A stretch of 64,000 bases of DNA from Terrimonas rubra (GCF_042686025.1 NZ_JBHUOZ010000003.1:1116001-1180000); one strand, 5' to 3'; positions 33,224 through 43,368 are shown, counted from the first letter of the stretch. Numbers and translations are program-made. The notes: a model not told the origin generated them from the letters alone.

Positions 33224-34879
33224 ATGAGTTTTAAAAATTACAATGTCCCGTATCCTGTAGAACAGATGTACAGTAAGAAAGTAGCTTATTTTTCGATGGA
33301 GTTTGCCACGCACCAGCCATTAAAGATATACAGTGGCGGTTTAGGTTTTTTAGCAGGTTCGCATTTGAGAAGCGCCTACGAGTTAAAACAAAATATGATA
33401 GGCATCGGTATACTGTGGAAGTACGGTTATTATGACCAGGAGAGGAACCAGGACCAGACCTTACAACCATCCTGGAATGAAAAACAATACAGCTTTTTAG
33501 AGGATACCGGCATCAAGTTCCAGATATATGTACACGAACACCCGGTATGGGTAAAAGTATGGTACCTGAACCCGGAAACTTTTAAAACTGCTCCGCTTTT
33601 TTTATTAAGCACAGATGTTCCGGAGAACGATTATGTATCGCAAACCATCAGCCACAGGTTGTATGATGCCAATGTAGCTACCAAAGTAGCGCAATTCATT
33701 TTACTGGGTGTAGGTGGTGCCAAGTTAATTGATGAGCTGGGCTTTAATCCCGATCTCTATCATATGAATGAGGCCCATAGTATTTCTGCAGGCTTTTACC
33801 TGTACCAGAAATACAATAAGAACCTGGCGGAAGTAACCAAACGCCTGGTGTTTACCACGCATACACCGGAAGAGGCGGGTAATGAAAAACATGATATATA
33901 CTTATGTCATAAGATGAGTTATTTCTGTGGCTTAAGTGTAGATGAGGTAAAACAACTTACCGGCAATGACAGTGACCAGTTCAACCACTCTTTAACGGCC
34001 TTACGTTTTGCAAAACTGGCCAATGGTGTATCCCGGTTACATGGTGAGGTATCGCGGGAAATGTGGCAGAAATACCCGGGTATCTGTCCGATTATTTCTA
34101 TTACCAATGCCCAGAACTGGCGGTACTGGGCCGATAAACAGTTGTACCGTTTTTCTGAAGCCACCGATAATTATGGTTTTGACGACCGCAAAAAATACCT
34201 GAAGAAAAGAGCCTTTGATATTGTGGCCGACCAGACGGGTAAAATATTTGACCCGAATGTATTTACCATTGTATGGGCCAGGCGTTTTGCCGGTTACAAA
34301 AGGGCGGGCCTGATCACCAGTGACGAAAGACGTTTTTCGGACCTGCTGACCAATGCAAAATACCCGGTACAGATCATCTGGGCCGGTAAGCCTTATCCTA
34401 TGGATCATGCGTCGGTTACCGATTTTAACCAACTGGTATACTTAAGCAAACATCATAAGAATATGGCGGTACTGACCGGTTATGAGCTTACTTTATCCAA
34501 ACGGTTAAAACAGGCTGCAGATTGCTGGCTCAATAATCCCAGGGTGCCCCGCGAAGCATCGGGCACCAGTGGTATGACCGCTGCCATGAACGGCGCGGTG
34601 AATTTTTCCACTGATGATGGCTGGATCCCGGAATTTATTAACCACGGCCATAATGGTTTTGTTATTCCCAAAGCCGATTACCAGCATATGGCTACGCATG
34701 AGCAGGACCAATACGACCTGAATAAGTTATACGAGATACTGCAAAATGAAATATTGCCCCTGTATTATGAGAATTATGATACCTGGCGGCAGATCATTAA
34801 AAACGGGATGCAGGATGTGCATTTCCAGTTTAACAGTAACCGTATGGCGCATGAATACTATGACCTGTTATACAAATAA
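33224..34879 (+). CDS. Alpha-glucan phosphorylase-like (GT35-like) protein lacking the PLP lysine
   Basis: The 551-residue protein resembles the short alpha-glucan phosphorylases: VAYFSMEFATHQPLKIYSGG, GLGFLAGSHLRSA, GIGILWKYGYY, FTTHTPEEAGNEKH, FAGYKRAGLI and REASGTSGM. In glycogen phosphorylases the last motif ends in a Lys that binds pyridoxal phosphate. Here codon 452 (ACC, 34577-34579) gives Thr (GTSGMTAAMNG). Without that lysine normal phosphorolysis is not expected, so it may be a synthase-type or regulatory member. The length is normal for a short-form subgroup. A branching enzyme (GlgB) lies 5.4 kb downstream, so a glycogen role is likely. Automatic naming as phosphorylase would be unsafe. 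Confidence 0.8.
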   Translation: MSFKNYNVPYPVEQMYSKKVAYFSMEFATHQPLKIYSGGLGFLAGSHLRSAYELKQNMIGIGILWKYGYYDQERNQDQTLQPSWNEKQYSFLEDTGIKFQIYVHEHPVWVKVWYLNPETFKTAPLFLLSTDVPENDYVSQTISHRLYDANVATKVAQFILLGVGGAKLIDELGFNPDLYHMNEAHSISAGFYLYQKYNKNLAEVTKRLVFTTHTPEEAGNEKHDIYLCHKMSYFCGLSVDEVKQLTGNDSDQFNHSLTALRFAKLANGVSRLHGEVSREMWQKYPGICPIISITNAQNWRYWADKQLYRFSEATDNYGFDDRKKYLKKRAFDIVADQTGKIFDPNVFTIVWARRFAGYKRAGLITSDERRFSDLLTNAKYPVQIIWAGKPYPMDHASVTDFNQLVYLSKHHKNMAVLTGYELTLSKRLKQAADCWLNNPRVPREASGTSGMTAAMNGAVNFSTDDGWIPEFINHGHNGFVIPKADYQHMATHEQDQYDLNKLYEILQNEILPLYYENYDTWRQIIKNGMQDVHFQFNSNRMAHEYYDLLYK

Positions 34880-34886
34880 AAATTAC

Positions 34887-34910
34887 GGCCCCTGCAAAGG
34901 GGCTTTTTTT
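34887..34910 (+). terminator. Terminator of the phosphorylase-like gene
   Basis: GCCCC-TGCAAA-GGGGC is followed by seven T, eight bases after the stop. Confidence 0.85.
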
Positions 34911-34984
34911 ATGTTCTTTCCTTCTCATGTCTCTCAGCAGGCCGGCTATTTTAAACCTGTTATATTTGCACCATTAATTGAAGT

Positions 34985-36322
34985 ATGGAGAATTTAGTAA
35001 CAGCATTTCAGCAGTACATAAAAGATAAAAACCTGTTCCCCGCTAAGGCGGAACTGTTTATTGCGGTGAGCGGCGGAATAGATTCGGTGGTGCTTTGTCA
35101 TGTATGTTCCCTGGCAGGTTACGATTTCACCATGCTGCACTGCAATTTCACCTTAAGGGGAGAGGATAGTGATAAGGATGCTTTATTTGTGAAGGAGTTG
35201 GGTAAAAAGCTGGGAGTACCTGTAATAACAAAACGTTTTGATACAACGGCCCATGCCGCAGCACATAAATTATCCATACAGGTGGCGGCCAGGGAATTAC
35301 GATACAACTGGTTTAAGGCAATAATGGAGGAGAATAAAACCGCAGCCGGTACTTATTTATTAACGGCCCATCATAAGGATGATGATGTAGAGACCATGCT
35401 GATGAATTTTTTTAAAGGAACGGGCATGGCAGGTTTAAAGGGCATTCCGCAAAAGCAGGATAATATTGTAAGGCCTTTGTTATTTGCTACGAAGAAAGAC
35501 CTGCTGGCGCATGCTGCCGCTTATAACTTAAGCTGGGTGGAAGACAGCAGTAACGCGGAGGTCAAATACACCAGGAATTATTTCAGGAATATGGTATTAC
35601 CGCTGGTGAAAGAAAAATATGCTGCAGCCGAAGAAAACCTGTACCACAATGTGCAAAGGTTTAAAGAGGCTGAAATGCTGTACCGGCAGGCAATGGCGGT
35701 GCATAAGAAAAAGCTGTTAAAAGAAAAAGGCGCTGAAATACATATACCCGTTCTGGCATTACGGCATGCAGAACCATTGTCTACTATTGTATATGAAATA
35801 GCAAAGCCTTATCATTTTACGGCTGCACAAACAGGTGATATTCTTTCCCTGCTGGATGCTGCAACGGGTAAGTATGTACAATCGTCAACCCACCGTATTT
35901 TACGTAACCGTAACTGGTTAATTATTTCGCCTTTGCAAACAACGCAGGATGTACACTTAGTGATTGACGGTGAAGGGGAATATGCTTTTGCTGACAGGGT
36001 ACTGCATATTGCTGAACAGTTAAAGCCGGTGGATATTACGGGTGCTGATAAGAACAGCGCTTATATTAATGGTAAGCTGTTGCATTATCCCTTATTGTTG
36101 CGGAGGTGGAAGCCGGGGGATTATTTTTACCCGCTGGGCATGCGTAAAAAGAAAAAGCTGGCCAGGTTTTTTATAGATCAGAAGGTACCGGCCGGCGATA
36201 AAGAAAAAATATGGGTGCTGGAAATGAATAAACAGATAGTATGGGTAGTAGGGCACCGTATTGATGACCGGTTTAAGGTAACCGATACCACTGCTGCCAT
36301 GATTGCTTTAAAAGTTGTATGA
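34985..36322 (+). CDS. tilS: tRNA(Ile)-lysidine synthetase
   Basis: The 445-residue protein has the PP-loop SGGIDS (29-34) for ATP activation, HCNFTLRGEDSDKDALFV, and LTAHHKDDDVETMLMNFFKG with the conserved catalytic region. GLKGIP and WVEDSSNAEVKYTRNYFRN follow, then the C-terminal TilS domain (LLRRWKPGDYFYPLGM, KKLARFFIDQKVPAGDKEKIW). It changes C34 of tRNA-Ile(CAU) to lysidine so that it reads AUA. It is essential in most bacteria. TATATTTG at 34961-34968 is a good -7 element 16 nt before the ATG. Confidence 0.95.
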   Translation: MENLVTAFQQYIKDKNLFPAKAELFIAVSGGIDSVVLCHVCSLAGYDFTMLHCNFTLRGEDSDKDALFVKELGKKLGVPVITKRFDTTAHAAAHKLSIQVAARELRYNWFKAIMEENKTAAGTYLLTAHHKDDDVETMLMNFFKGTGMAGLKGIPQKQDNIVRPLLFATKKDLLAHAAAYNLSWVEDSSNAEVKYTRNYFRNMVLPLVKEKYAAAEENLYHNVQRFKEAEMLYRQAMAVHKKKLLKEKGAEIHIPVLALRHAEPLSTIVYEIAKPYHFTAAQTGDILSLLDAATGKYVQSSTHRILRNRNWLIISPLQTTQDVHLVIDGEGEYAFADRVLHIAEQLKPVDITGADKNSAYINGKLLHYPLLLRRWKPGDYFYPLGMRKKKKLARFFIDQKVPAGDKEKIWVLEMNKQIVWVVGHRIDDRFKVTDTTAAMIALKVV

Positions 36323-36367
36323 TGCCCGGATATTGTTTTGTGTATAACTGAATAGTATTGGCTGAAG

Positions 36368-36547
36368 GGCTGCTGGATTGCCATGGAAAGCCCGGTGAGG
36401 GGATGGGCGCGGAGGAAGACGGCCAAAGGAAATAAGCCTGGTTTAATAAGGTTTTACCTTGGGTATATATAACAAGCTACTATGTGCCGGACTTGTAATG
36501 AAAAGCCGGGACTGTAGCTGAATAGTATTACTGCAGCTGACAGCCCC
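36368..36547 (+). repeat. Interspersed intergenic repeat, copy C
   Basis: It begins GGGCTGCTGGATTGCCATGG and ends GCCGGGACTGTAGCTGAATA, then GTATTACTGCAGCTGACAGCCCC. The ends match copies A, B and D; the centre (about 36410-36490) is specific to this copy. It lies between tilS and the convergent GLPGLI gene. Confidence 0.78.
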
Positions 36548-36572
36548 GGCTATTTTATAAGTTATTACCGTT

Positions 36573-37316
36573 TTATATAAGGTATGCGGCCAGTAAGCGG
36601 GCCCCTTCCTTTCCCCAGTCTTTTATCAATTTACTGATGGTATCGGTATAAGCTTTACGATTTGTTTTTTTACCTTTTGATGGTGGTGTAATGTCTTTGT
36701 TAGTGCCCAGCTCAACCTTGGTGGCAAACCAGGTGGTATGCAGGCCGGGAACAGCCAGACCCAGGATCATACCTGGTAAGCCGGTGATACTTTCCGGACC
36801 TCCGGAGATCATGATCTCGTCGGTATAGAAAGCATAAAAGCCGGTAGTGTCGTTTAAAAAGCCCACCACTTTACGACATTCAAAGCCGGCAATATTGCGG
36901 GTATCATTGGTATATTTCCAGGTAACTTTTTGTATACTGTCCTGCAACAGGAAGGTTTGTTCAAATACAGGTTTACTGGCGGTTACAGTGGCAGCCTTAT
37001 AATCGTTATATACAACGCTGTTTTCCGCAAAACTTTCGTACCACATACCTCTTGGGATAACAGGCTCCTTGGTTTGTTTGTAAATGGAACGGCTGGCATC
37101 GCCGGTAAAATTATAATAACTGATCACTTCCTTGGGAGAGCGATCTTTTGACCGTTCAAACCATTCGGGGTTCAGGTCTTTGATAAGACCCCAGTAAGAC
37201 ACTTTTTTTTCAAACTCAATGCTTACTTTATCCAGGAAATTGGTTTGGGCTGTAGCGGTAATGCTGATGAACAGGCTACAGAAAAGAGCAGTATAGATGA
37301 TGACAATTTTTTTCAT
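36573..37316 (-). CDS. GLPGLI family exported protein
   Basis: The 247-residue protein has a signal peptide (MKKIVIIYTALFCSLFI to ITATAQ) and the family signature as GLPGMILGLAVPG near residue 190. WKYTNDTRNIAGFECRKV, also typical, comes before it. The frame is open upstream to 37391, but the ATG at 37316 gives the proper signal peptide. It starts 7 bp after the stop of a CarboxypepD_reg TonB-type receptor, so they are one operon. Such pairs are common in Bacteroidota and are thought to act together in the cell envelope. Function is not established. Confidence 0.88.
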   Translation of the reverse strand: MKKIVIIYTALFCSLFISITATAQTNFLDKVSIEFEKKVSYWGLIKDLNPEWFERSKDRSPKEVISYYNFTGDASRSIYKQTKEPVIPRGMWYESFAENSVVYNDYKAATVTASKPVFEQTFLLQDSIQKVTWKYTNDTRNIAGFECRKVVGFLNDTTGFYAFYTDEIMISGGPESITGLPGMILGLAVPGLHTTWFATKVELGTNKDITPPSKGKKTNRKAYTDTISKLIKDWGKEGARLLAAYLI

Positions 37317-37323
37317 ATAATAA

Positions 37324-40074
37324 TTATTTTCCGGGCATTTTATTGAATGTCCAGGTTGCCTGTAACATAAAGTAACGGCTAAGCCTGTCAAAACGTTCTT
37401 CGTTCATAAAGTTGCTGCTGATATTACGGCTGAAACCAATGTTCTGGTTAAACAGGTCGCGGGCCAGGAAAGCCAGTTTCAGTGCATTGTTCTTCAGGAA
37501 GGTCCTGCTCAGCTCGGCATTCCAAACCGTAAAGTTGTTATTATCGGGGAATACTTCTGTTTTCTGACGGAAGTCGAACCGGATATCGGAGCGTAATGAG
37601 AACTTATAGGGCAGCTTAACAAAGCCGTCGATTTCGCCGCCATAACTCCAGAAATTATTATTGGCATCGGGGCGCAGGGATGATTTGGATGTATTCCAGG
37701 AAGCCTGGGGACGTACTGCGAAATTATATTTCTCCCCTTTGTAATAGAAGGTGCTGATACCAAAGCCCAGCACATTGTAATTGTTCTCGTTTAAGGTGCT
37801 GTCAATAAAATTGTAATTCCTTCCGCCATTCGTGTTTAAGGAGAAGCCAATACCCGGTTTATTCTCCCCGCCTTTTTCCCAGTTTACATAACTCCAGTAA
37901 CTGTAGTTACCGTTTACATTTACGGGCCTGGAAGTAGTAACGCCTGTTTTACGGTCAATAACACTCAATGTGGTAATGGCATTGTCCTGGAAGGATATGC
38001 CCACGTTCGCATACATGTACTGGTTGCTTAATACTTTATAGTCATTAAAGTTCAGCTGCAGGTTATGGTTAAAGCCTACTTTCAGGTCAGGGTTACCCAA
38101 CTGTAAGTACAAAGGGTTATTGTTGTTGGTAATGGGCTGTAGTTGAGAGATACTTGGCTGTAAGGTACTGCCATTGTATGAAAAGCTTGCATGGGTCTGG
38201 CTTTTCAGGCTATAGCTTACATTGGCCTGGGGGGTAAAACGGGTGAAATTATATTTATTGGTCGTTAACTTATCCAGGTTTTTGAGTTTTAATTTAATAT
38301 CTGTTAAGCCGGTACCAAAACCAAAGCGGAGTTTTTTACCCATATAACGGGCAACAACAGTACCGGTATTGGAGGTAGCGGTAAAGTCAAAATTATTACT
38401 GAACAAAGGATTTAAGATGGTGTATGCACCGTTCACGTCCTTATCATAACTATTCTGGTAAGCATTGGCATTGTTGTAATTGATGCTGTACTCCGTTACC
38501 AGGTTCCAGGTTTTGGTTAAAGGCTCGTTGTAGGTAAATTTAACGCCCAGGGTGCTGGATTTACCGGTGTTGATCTTTTCCTGGTCGGTACGTGCCGTAG
38601 AGTCATTTGTTTTAAAAACAGCATAGGAGTTCAGTAAGCCATCACCGGTATCTTCCATATGTGTATGCCTTAACGTGGCAATGAACATACGACCGGCTTT
38701 CATAAACATTTGTTTATAGGTAAGCTGGTTATTGATGGTTTTATTGGTAGCGTAGTTGGCATTGGTACGCTGGTTGGTGTTAACGGTGTCCCTGTTTTCA
38801 CCTAAAGCGGTACTGAATGTTTCGGTAATATTATCTGATGTTTTAAAAGACGTACCCACCGTGTATTTGATAGAGGCCAGGGAATCTATTTTCCATTCAT
38901 ACTTACCGTTGGCATTATGGCGTTGTACCAGGCCTTTGGTATATGAACTGCTGTTGTTGTAGAAGGTGGTATCTTCCAGCAGGGTCTGGTTAATGGAAGA
39001 AGCCCTGTTGGTGGTGCCTAAACGGTTATACAGGTAAGAGAGGTTGAGGCTGTGTTTTCCTTCTTTCCATTTATCGGAGTATAAAGCGCCGGCGGTGTAG
39101 GCGCTGGGTAAGCCCCTTAATCCCCAGTTACTGAATTCATCACTGCTGCCAAAGCTGTAGTAATAGCCGGTCAGCTCGTCGTATTCATAGTCGTTCTCTA
39201 TGCCCAGTTTATTACGTTCTTCCCAGCCGATGCTGCCGGTGCTGGTATTACTTTTGGTGCCATATACCGATACTTTGCGGCTGCCTTTAAAGTTATTGAA
39301 CATCAGTTTGCCGTCGTGCAGGTTATCAAAGTTGCTGCCGGCCTCTACTTTGCCGAAATAACCTTTTTTTGCACTGGCTTTTAATTTAATATCGATGGTC
39401 TTACCTACATCACCGTTACTGATACCTTTTAGCTGGTCCTGCTCCGATTTTGCTTCATATATCTGTACTTTATCCACCGCTTTGGCGCCTATATTCTGTG
39501 TGGCAATGGTGGGGTCGTCACCAAAAAACTCTTCCCCGTCAACCAATACTTTTTGTGCTTTTTTGCCCTGTACGGTAATCTCCCCTTTACTGTTTACCTG
39601 GAAGCCCGGTAAGGCCCTGAATAACTCTTCCACCGTAGCGCCTTCACGTACTTTAAAGCTGTCGGCAATAAACTCTGTTGTGTCGCCTTTGATCCTGATG
39701 GCTGAGCCGGAACGCACCACCACTTCATCCAGTAAGGTACTGGTTAAGGTGAGGGCTATATTACCGAGGTCAATGGTCTCACCTTCTTTTAAGGTTATTT
39801 TCTCAGCATAATCGGCATATTTGGGGTAACTGATGAGGTAAATGTAATTACCTGCTGATAACCTGGGGGTGGTAAACTCACCTGTTTTGGACGAACGTGT
39901 GAAGCCGGCCAGGGTTGAGTCCTTTTCATTGAGTACACTAATTACAGCGTTGCTTAACAGTTTGTTATCGGCTGTGTCTTTAATAATACCTTTAATGGTT
40001 TGTCCAAAGCTGTTAGAACAGATGAATGCCAGCAGCAGTAAAAGCAGCAGGCGGGTGGCAGTTGTTTGTTTCAT
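37324..40074 (-). CDS. TonB-dependent-receptor-like outer-membrane beta-barrel protein
   Basis: The 916-residue protein has a signal peptide (TATRLLLLLLLAFICSNSFG), a CarboxypepD_reg domain (IKGIIKDTADNKLLSNAVI) and a plug-like region (LLDEVVVRSG, GATVEELFRALPGFQV, VDGEEFFGDDPTIATQNI). A large barrel of the OMP_b-brl_3 type completes it. This architecture occurs with GLPGLI proteins, one of which follows in the same operon. The ligand is unknown; peptides or small molecules have been proposed for the class. It is distinct from the SusC branch, as it lacks the SusD partner. Confidence 0.9.
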   Translation of the reverse strand: MKQTTATRLLLLLLLAFICSNSFGQTIKGIIKDTADNKLLSNAVISVLNEKDSTLAGFTRSSKTGEFTTPRLSAGNYIYLISYPKYADYAEKITLKEGETIDLGNIALTLTSTLLDEVVVRSGSAIRIKGDTTEFIADSFKVREGATVEELFRALPGFQVNSKGEITVQGKKAQKVLVDGEEFFGDDPTIATQNIGAKAVDKVQIYEAKSEQDQLKGISNGDVGKTIDIKLKASAKKGYFGKVEAGSNFDNLHDGKLMFNNFKGSRKVSVYGTKSNTSTGSIGWEERNKLGIENDYEYDELTGYYYSFGSSDEFSNWGLRGLPSAYTAGALYSDKWKEGKHSLNLSYLYNRLGTTNRASSINQTLLEDTTFYNNSSSYTKGLVQRHNANGKYEWKIDSLASIKYTVGTSFKTSDNITETFSTALGENRDTVNTNQRTNANYATNKTINNQLTYKQMFMKAGRMFIATLRHTHMEDTGDGLLNSYAVFKTNDSTARTDQEKINTGKSSTLGVKFTYNEPLTKTWNLVTEYSINYNNANAYQNSYDKDVNGAYTILNPLFSNNFDFTATSNTGTVVARYMGKKLRFGFGTGLTDIKLKLKNLDKLTTNKYNFTRFTPQANVSYSLKSQTHASFSYNGSTLQPSISQLQPITNNNNPLYLQLGNPDLKVGFNHNLQLNFNDYKVLSNQYMYANVGISFQDNAITTLSVIDRKTGVTTSRPVNVNGNYSYWSYVNWEKGGENKPGIGFSLNTNGGRNYNFIDSTLNENNYNVLGFGISTFYYKGEKYNFAVRPQASWNTSKSSLRPDANNNFWSYGGEIDGFVKLPYKFSLRSDIRFDFRQKTEVFPDNNNFTVWNAELSRTFLKNNALKLAFLARDLFNQNIGFSRNISSNFMNEERFDRLSRYFMLQATWTFNKMPGK

Positions 40075-40258
40075 TATTGTTGATGGTAGCTATGTTGGTT
40101 TGCTAGTTTTCCCGGCGCACAATTTCCATTTCACAAATATGACTCACAAAACGCTGGGTGGGTTACCGTTCATGTATATATAATGTTAATTATTGTTTAA
40201 TACTTGGATAAAAAGGTGTAATATGTGATGCATCGCTTCACTATTTCCATAACATTTT

Positions 40259-42202
40259 ATGAAGAAAAAATTTGAAGAGGAAAATTTTATTGATACCAGT
40301 AAGCCGGTATGGTCCTATTCTTTGTTAAATGCGGAAGATGTCCGGAATTTCCAGCACGGAACCAACTACAGGTTGTATGAAAAGTTCGGATCGCATCATA
40401 TAACGGTGAACGGAACAGGGGGTATGTATTTTTGTGTATGGGCTCCCAACGCTGTCAGCGTAAATGTGATCGGTAATTTTAATGACTGGCATGCAGGCAC
40501 ACATCCCTTAACGGCAAGATGGGATAAAAGCGGGATCTGGGAAGGTTTTATTCCCGGTGTAGGTTTTGGCGAGATATATAAGTACCATATTACCGGGGTA
40601 AATGATATTATTACGGAAAAAACAGATCCCTTCGCCAATTACTGTGAGTTGCGCCCCAGGTCGGCAGCCATTACCTGGGATATTTCCTACCAGTGGCATG
40701 ATAAGAGCTGGATGCGCAAGCGTAAAAAGAATAATGCACTGGATGCACCCTGGAGTGTATATGAAGTGCATTTAGCCAGCTGGCAGCGCCCGGTACCCGA
40801 TGATGAAGAAAGTTATAATACCTACGACCAGATAGCGGAACGTTTAGTGCCTTATGTAAAAAATATGGGCTTTACCCATGTGGAGTTGATGCCTGTAATG
40901 GAATATCCCTTTGATGGCAGCTGGGGCTATCAGTGTACCGGTTATTTTGCGGCTACTTCCCGCTTTGGTGATCCGCAGGGGTTGATGCGCCTGGTAGATG
41001 CTTTTCACCGGCAGGATATAGGCGTGATACTCGATTGGGTGCCTTCACATTTTCCCAATGATGCCCATGGGTTGTATATGTTTGACGGAACACATACCTA
41101 TGAGTATGCCGATATGCGGAAGGGGTTTCACCCGGACTGGAACAGTTATATTTTTAACTATAAACGCGGGGAGGTAAAATCATTCCTGATCAGCAGTGCC
41201 ATGTTCTGGCTGGATAAGTACCATATTGATGGCATAAGGGTAGATGCGGTAAGTTCTATTTTAAAACTGGATTATTCGAGGAATGAAGGGGAGTGGGAAC
41301 CTAATGAAATGGGCGGCAACGGAAACCTGGAAGCCATTGCTTTTATCAAGGATCTTAATGAAACTGTTTTCCGCGATTTTCCGGATGTGCAGACCATTGC
41401 GGAAGAATCAACGGACTGGCCCGGTGTATCCACACCCACCTGGGAAGGCGGGTTGGGATTTGGTATGAAATGGATGATGGGCTGGATGCACGATACGCTT
41501 GATTTTTTTAAAGCCGACCCCATATCCCGTAAGGACCTGCAGGATAAGTTTTGCTTTAGTATGATGTATTACTATGATGAGAACTTTATGCTGCCCCTGA
41601 GCCATGATGAAGTGGTACACGGCAAAAGCCCGATGTTATATAAAATGCCGGGTGATGAATGGCAGAAGTTTGCCAACCTGCGGCTGATGTATACGTATAT
41701 GTGGACGCATCCCGGGGCCAAGTTATTGTTCATGGGTAATGAGTTCGGGCAAACCACCGAATGGAATTATAAAAGCGAACTGGACTGGCCCTTATTGCAG
41801 TATGATGCACACCGTTTATTACAGGATTGTGTAAAAGACCTGAACGCGTTATTAACCGGGCATCCTGCCTTTTACCAGCAACAGTTTGATACGGCGGGTT
41901 TTGAATGGGTGGACCTGAACCACCGGGACGAATCGGTAATGGTATTTAAACGCAAAGCATTAAAAGCGAATGAAGATGTACTGGTAGTGTTGAATATGAC
42001 CCCCGTAGTACGCCATGACTGGGAGATAGAGGTAACCGGCAAACAATTTACCAAAGAGATCTTTAACTCGGACAGTACAAAATACTGGGGTACCGGCACG
42101 GTGTATAACCCGGATATAAAGAGCCAGATTCTTGATCGGGAACAAAAAAAGTACAAATTAATCGTAAATCTACCTGCACTTTCCGCTATAATCCTGAAAT
42201 AG
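40259..42202 (+). CDS. glgB: 1,4-alpha-glucan branching enzyme
   Basis: The 647-residue GH13 enzyme has an N-terminal CBM48-like domain (about 60-150: FCVWAPNAVSVNVIGNFNDW) and the catalytic barrel. VILDWVPSHFP is region I, GIRVDAVSSIL region II with the nucleophile Asp, AEESTDWP region III with the acid/base Glu, and LSHDEVVHG region IV. An all-beta C-terminal domain ends in LPALSAIILK. It creates alpha-1,6 branches in glycogen. No ADP-glucose pyrophosphorylase or synthase gene is adjacent. The phosphorylase-like gene at 33224 is the only other glycogen gene in the window. Confidence 0.95.
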   Translation: MKKKFEEENFIDTSKPVWSYSLLNAEDVRNFQHGTNYRLYEKFGSHHITVNGTGGMYFCVWAPNAVSVNVIGNFNDWHAGTHPLTARWDKSGIWEGFIPGVGFGEIYKYHITGVNDIITEKTDPFANYCELRPRSAAITWDISYQWHDKSWMRKRKKNNALDAPWSVYEVHLASWQRPVPDDEESYNTYDQIAERLVPYVKNMGFTHVELMPVMEYPFDGSWGYQCTGYFAATSRFGDPQGLMRLVDAFHRQDIGVILDWVPSHFPNDAHGLYMFDGTHTYEYADMRKGFHPDWNSYIFNYKRGEVKSFLISSAMFWLDKYHIDGIRVDAVSSILKLDYSRNEGEWEPNEMGGNGNLEAIAFIKDLNETVFRDFPDVQTIAEESTDWPGVSTPTWEGGLGFGMKWMMGWMHDTLDFFKADPISRKDLQDKFCFSMMYYYDENFMLPLSHDEVVHGKSPMLYKMPGDEWQKFANLRLMYTYMWTHPGAKLLFMGNEFGQTTEWNYKSELDWPLLQYDAHRLLQDCVKDLNALLTGHPAFYQQQFDTAGFEWVDLNHRDESVMVFKRKALKANEDVLVVLNMTPVVRHDWEIEVTGKQFTKEIFNSDSTKYWGTGTVYNPDIKSQILDREQKKYKLIVNLPALSAIILK

Positions 42203-42295
42203 TGCGGTTTTGGAGAGATTATTGCTCTTAAAATCCGGTATATTGGCGTAATTTTATATAAATTCTATATTCATAATCCATAATCGGAAAAACCC

Positions 42296-43348
42296 ATGAT
42301 CTCTAAACTATTTTACTTCCTCTGTTTGTGCGGTTTGCTCTTTGTAGTTTCCGCAACGGCTAAAGCCGGGAACGGTTTCCAGGAGGATAGTACAATGCAC
42401 TACCTGGAACAGGGACGTATTGAAAAAAGCAAAGGTCGTAAACTGGAATCGTTAAAGCAGTTTGAAAAAGCCTATGAATACGATTCTACCCACACCGAAG
42501 TTATCACTGAATTAGCAACAACTTATTACGAATTGCGTAAGTATGCAAAGTCGAAAGATATGCATGCCAAACTGATAAAAGCCGGTAAGGCTGATGTGAG
42601 CCATTACAAACAGGCTTTCCAGCTGGCATTTAACTTAAAGCAGTTTGATGAAGCCCTGCAATATGCCAATGCCCTTAAAAAAATAGCACCGGATGAGCCT
42701 ATCGCATTTATGGTAGGCCAGATCTATCATAAAAAAGGGAATTTCGGGGAGTCGATCAAATATTTTAACCAGGCTATAAAGGAGGAACCAAAGAATGCGG
42801 AAGCTCCCTACCTGATTGCCCGTGCCTATACCGACATGATGAATTACAAAAATGCCATCCCTTATTTTAAACAAGCTATTGAACTGGATGCTACCAAAGC
42901 ACATTGGGTATATGAACTGGGACTGGTATACTATGCCATGAACGATGATAAGAACTCGCTGACCTATTTGCTGCTGGCAGGGGAAAGAGGTGTAAGAAAG
43001 GATAATACCTATATGGAGAACCTGGCTATTGCCTACCTGAACACCGGTAAGCTGAATGAGGGTGTGGGTATTTTAAAGGAAGCACTGGAGCGTCGCCCTT
43101 CGGACCAGAACCTGCTGAACATGCTGGCCGAAGCTTATTACGACAAGGGTAAGTATGCGGAAGCGATGGAGTATTGGGATAGGATGCTGGAGTATGACAA
43201 ACAGAATGCCTCCGCCTTGTATATGATCGGTATGTGTTACCAGAAACAGGGTGATAAACAAAAAGGCCAGCGTTTATGCGATAAGGCCATTGAGATTAAC
43301 CCCGGCCTTGCTTCTTTAAAAAATAAAAAGGAATTACCGGCTATGTAA
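42296..43348 (+). CDS. Exported tetratricopeptide-repeat protein
   Basis: The 350-residue protein has a signal peptide (YFLCLCGLLFVVSATAKA) followed by about seven TPR units, such as LESLKQFEKAYEYDSTH, NFGESIKYFNQAIKEEPKN, NYKNAIPYFKQAIELD and KYAEAMEYWDRMLEYDKQ. TPR solenoids serve as binding platforms. The protein is probably periplasmic and scaffolds an envelope complex. No specific partner is indicated by the neighbours, and a terminator follows. Confidence 0.85.
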   Translation: MISKLFYFLCLCGLLFVVSATAKAGNGFQEDSTMHYLEQGRIEKSKGRKLESLKQFEKAYEYDSTHTEVITELATTYYELRKYAKSKDMHAKLIKAGKADVSHYKQAFQLAFNLKQFDEALQYANALKKIAPDEPIAFMVGQIYHKKGNFGESIKYFNQAIKEEPKNAEAPYLIARAYTDMMNYKNAIPYFKQAIELDATKAHWVYELGLVYYAMNDDKNSLTYLLLAGERGVRKDNTYMENLAIAYLNTGKLNEGVGILKEALERRPSDQNLLNMLAEAYYDKGKYAEAMEYWDRMLEYDKQNASALYMIGMCYQKQGDKQKGQRLCDKAIEINPGLASLKNKKELPAM

Positions 43349-43368
43349 ACGGCCCTTATAATAATTGT

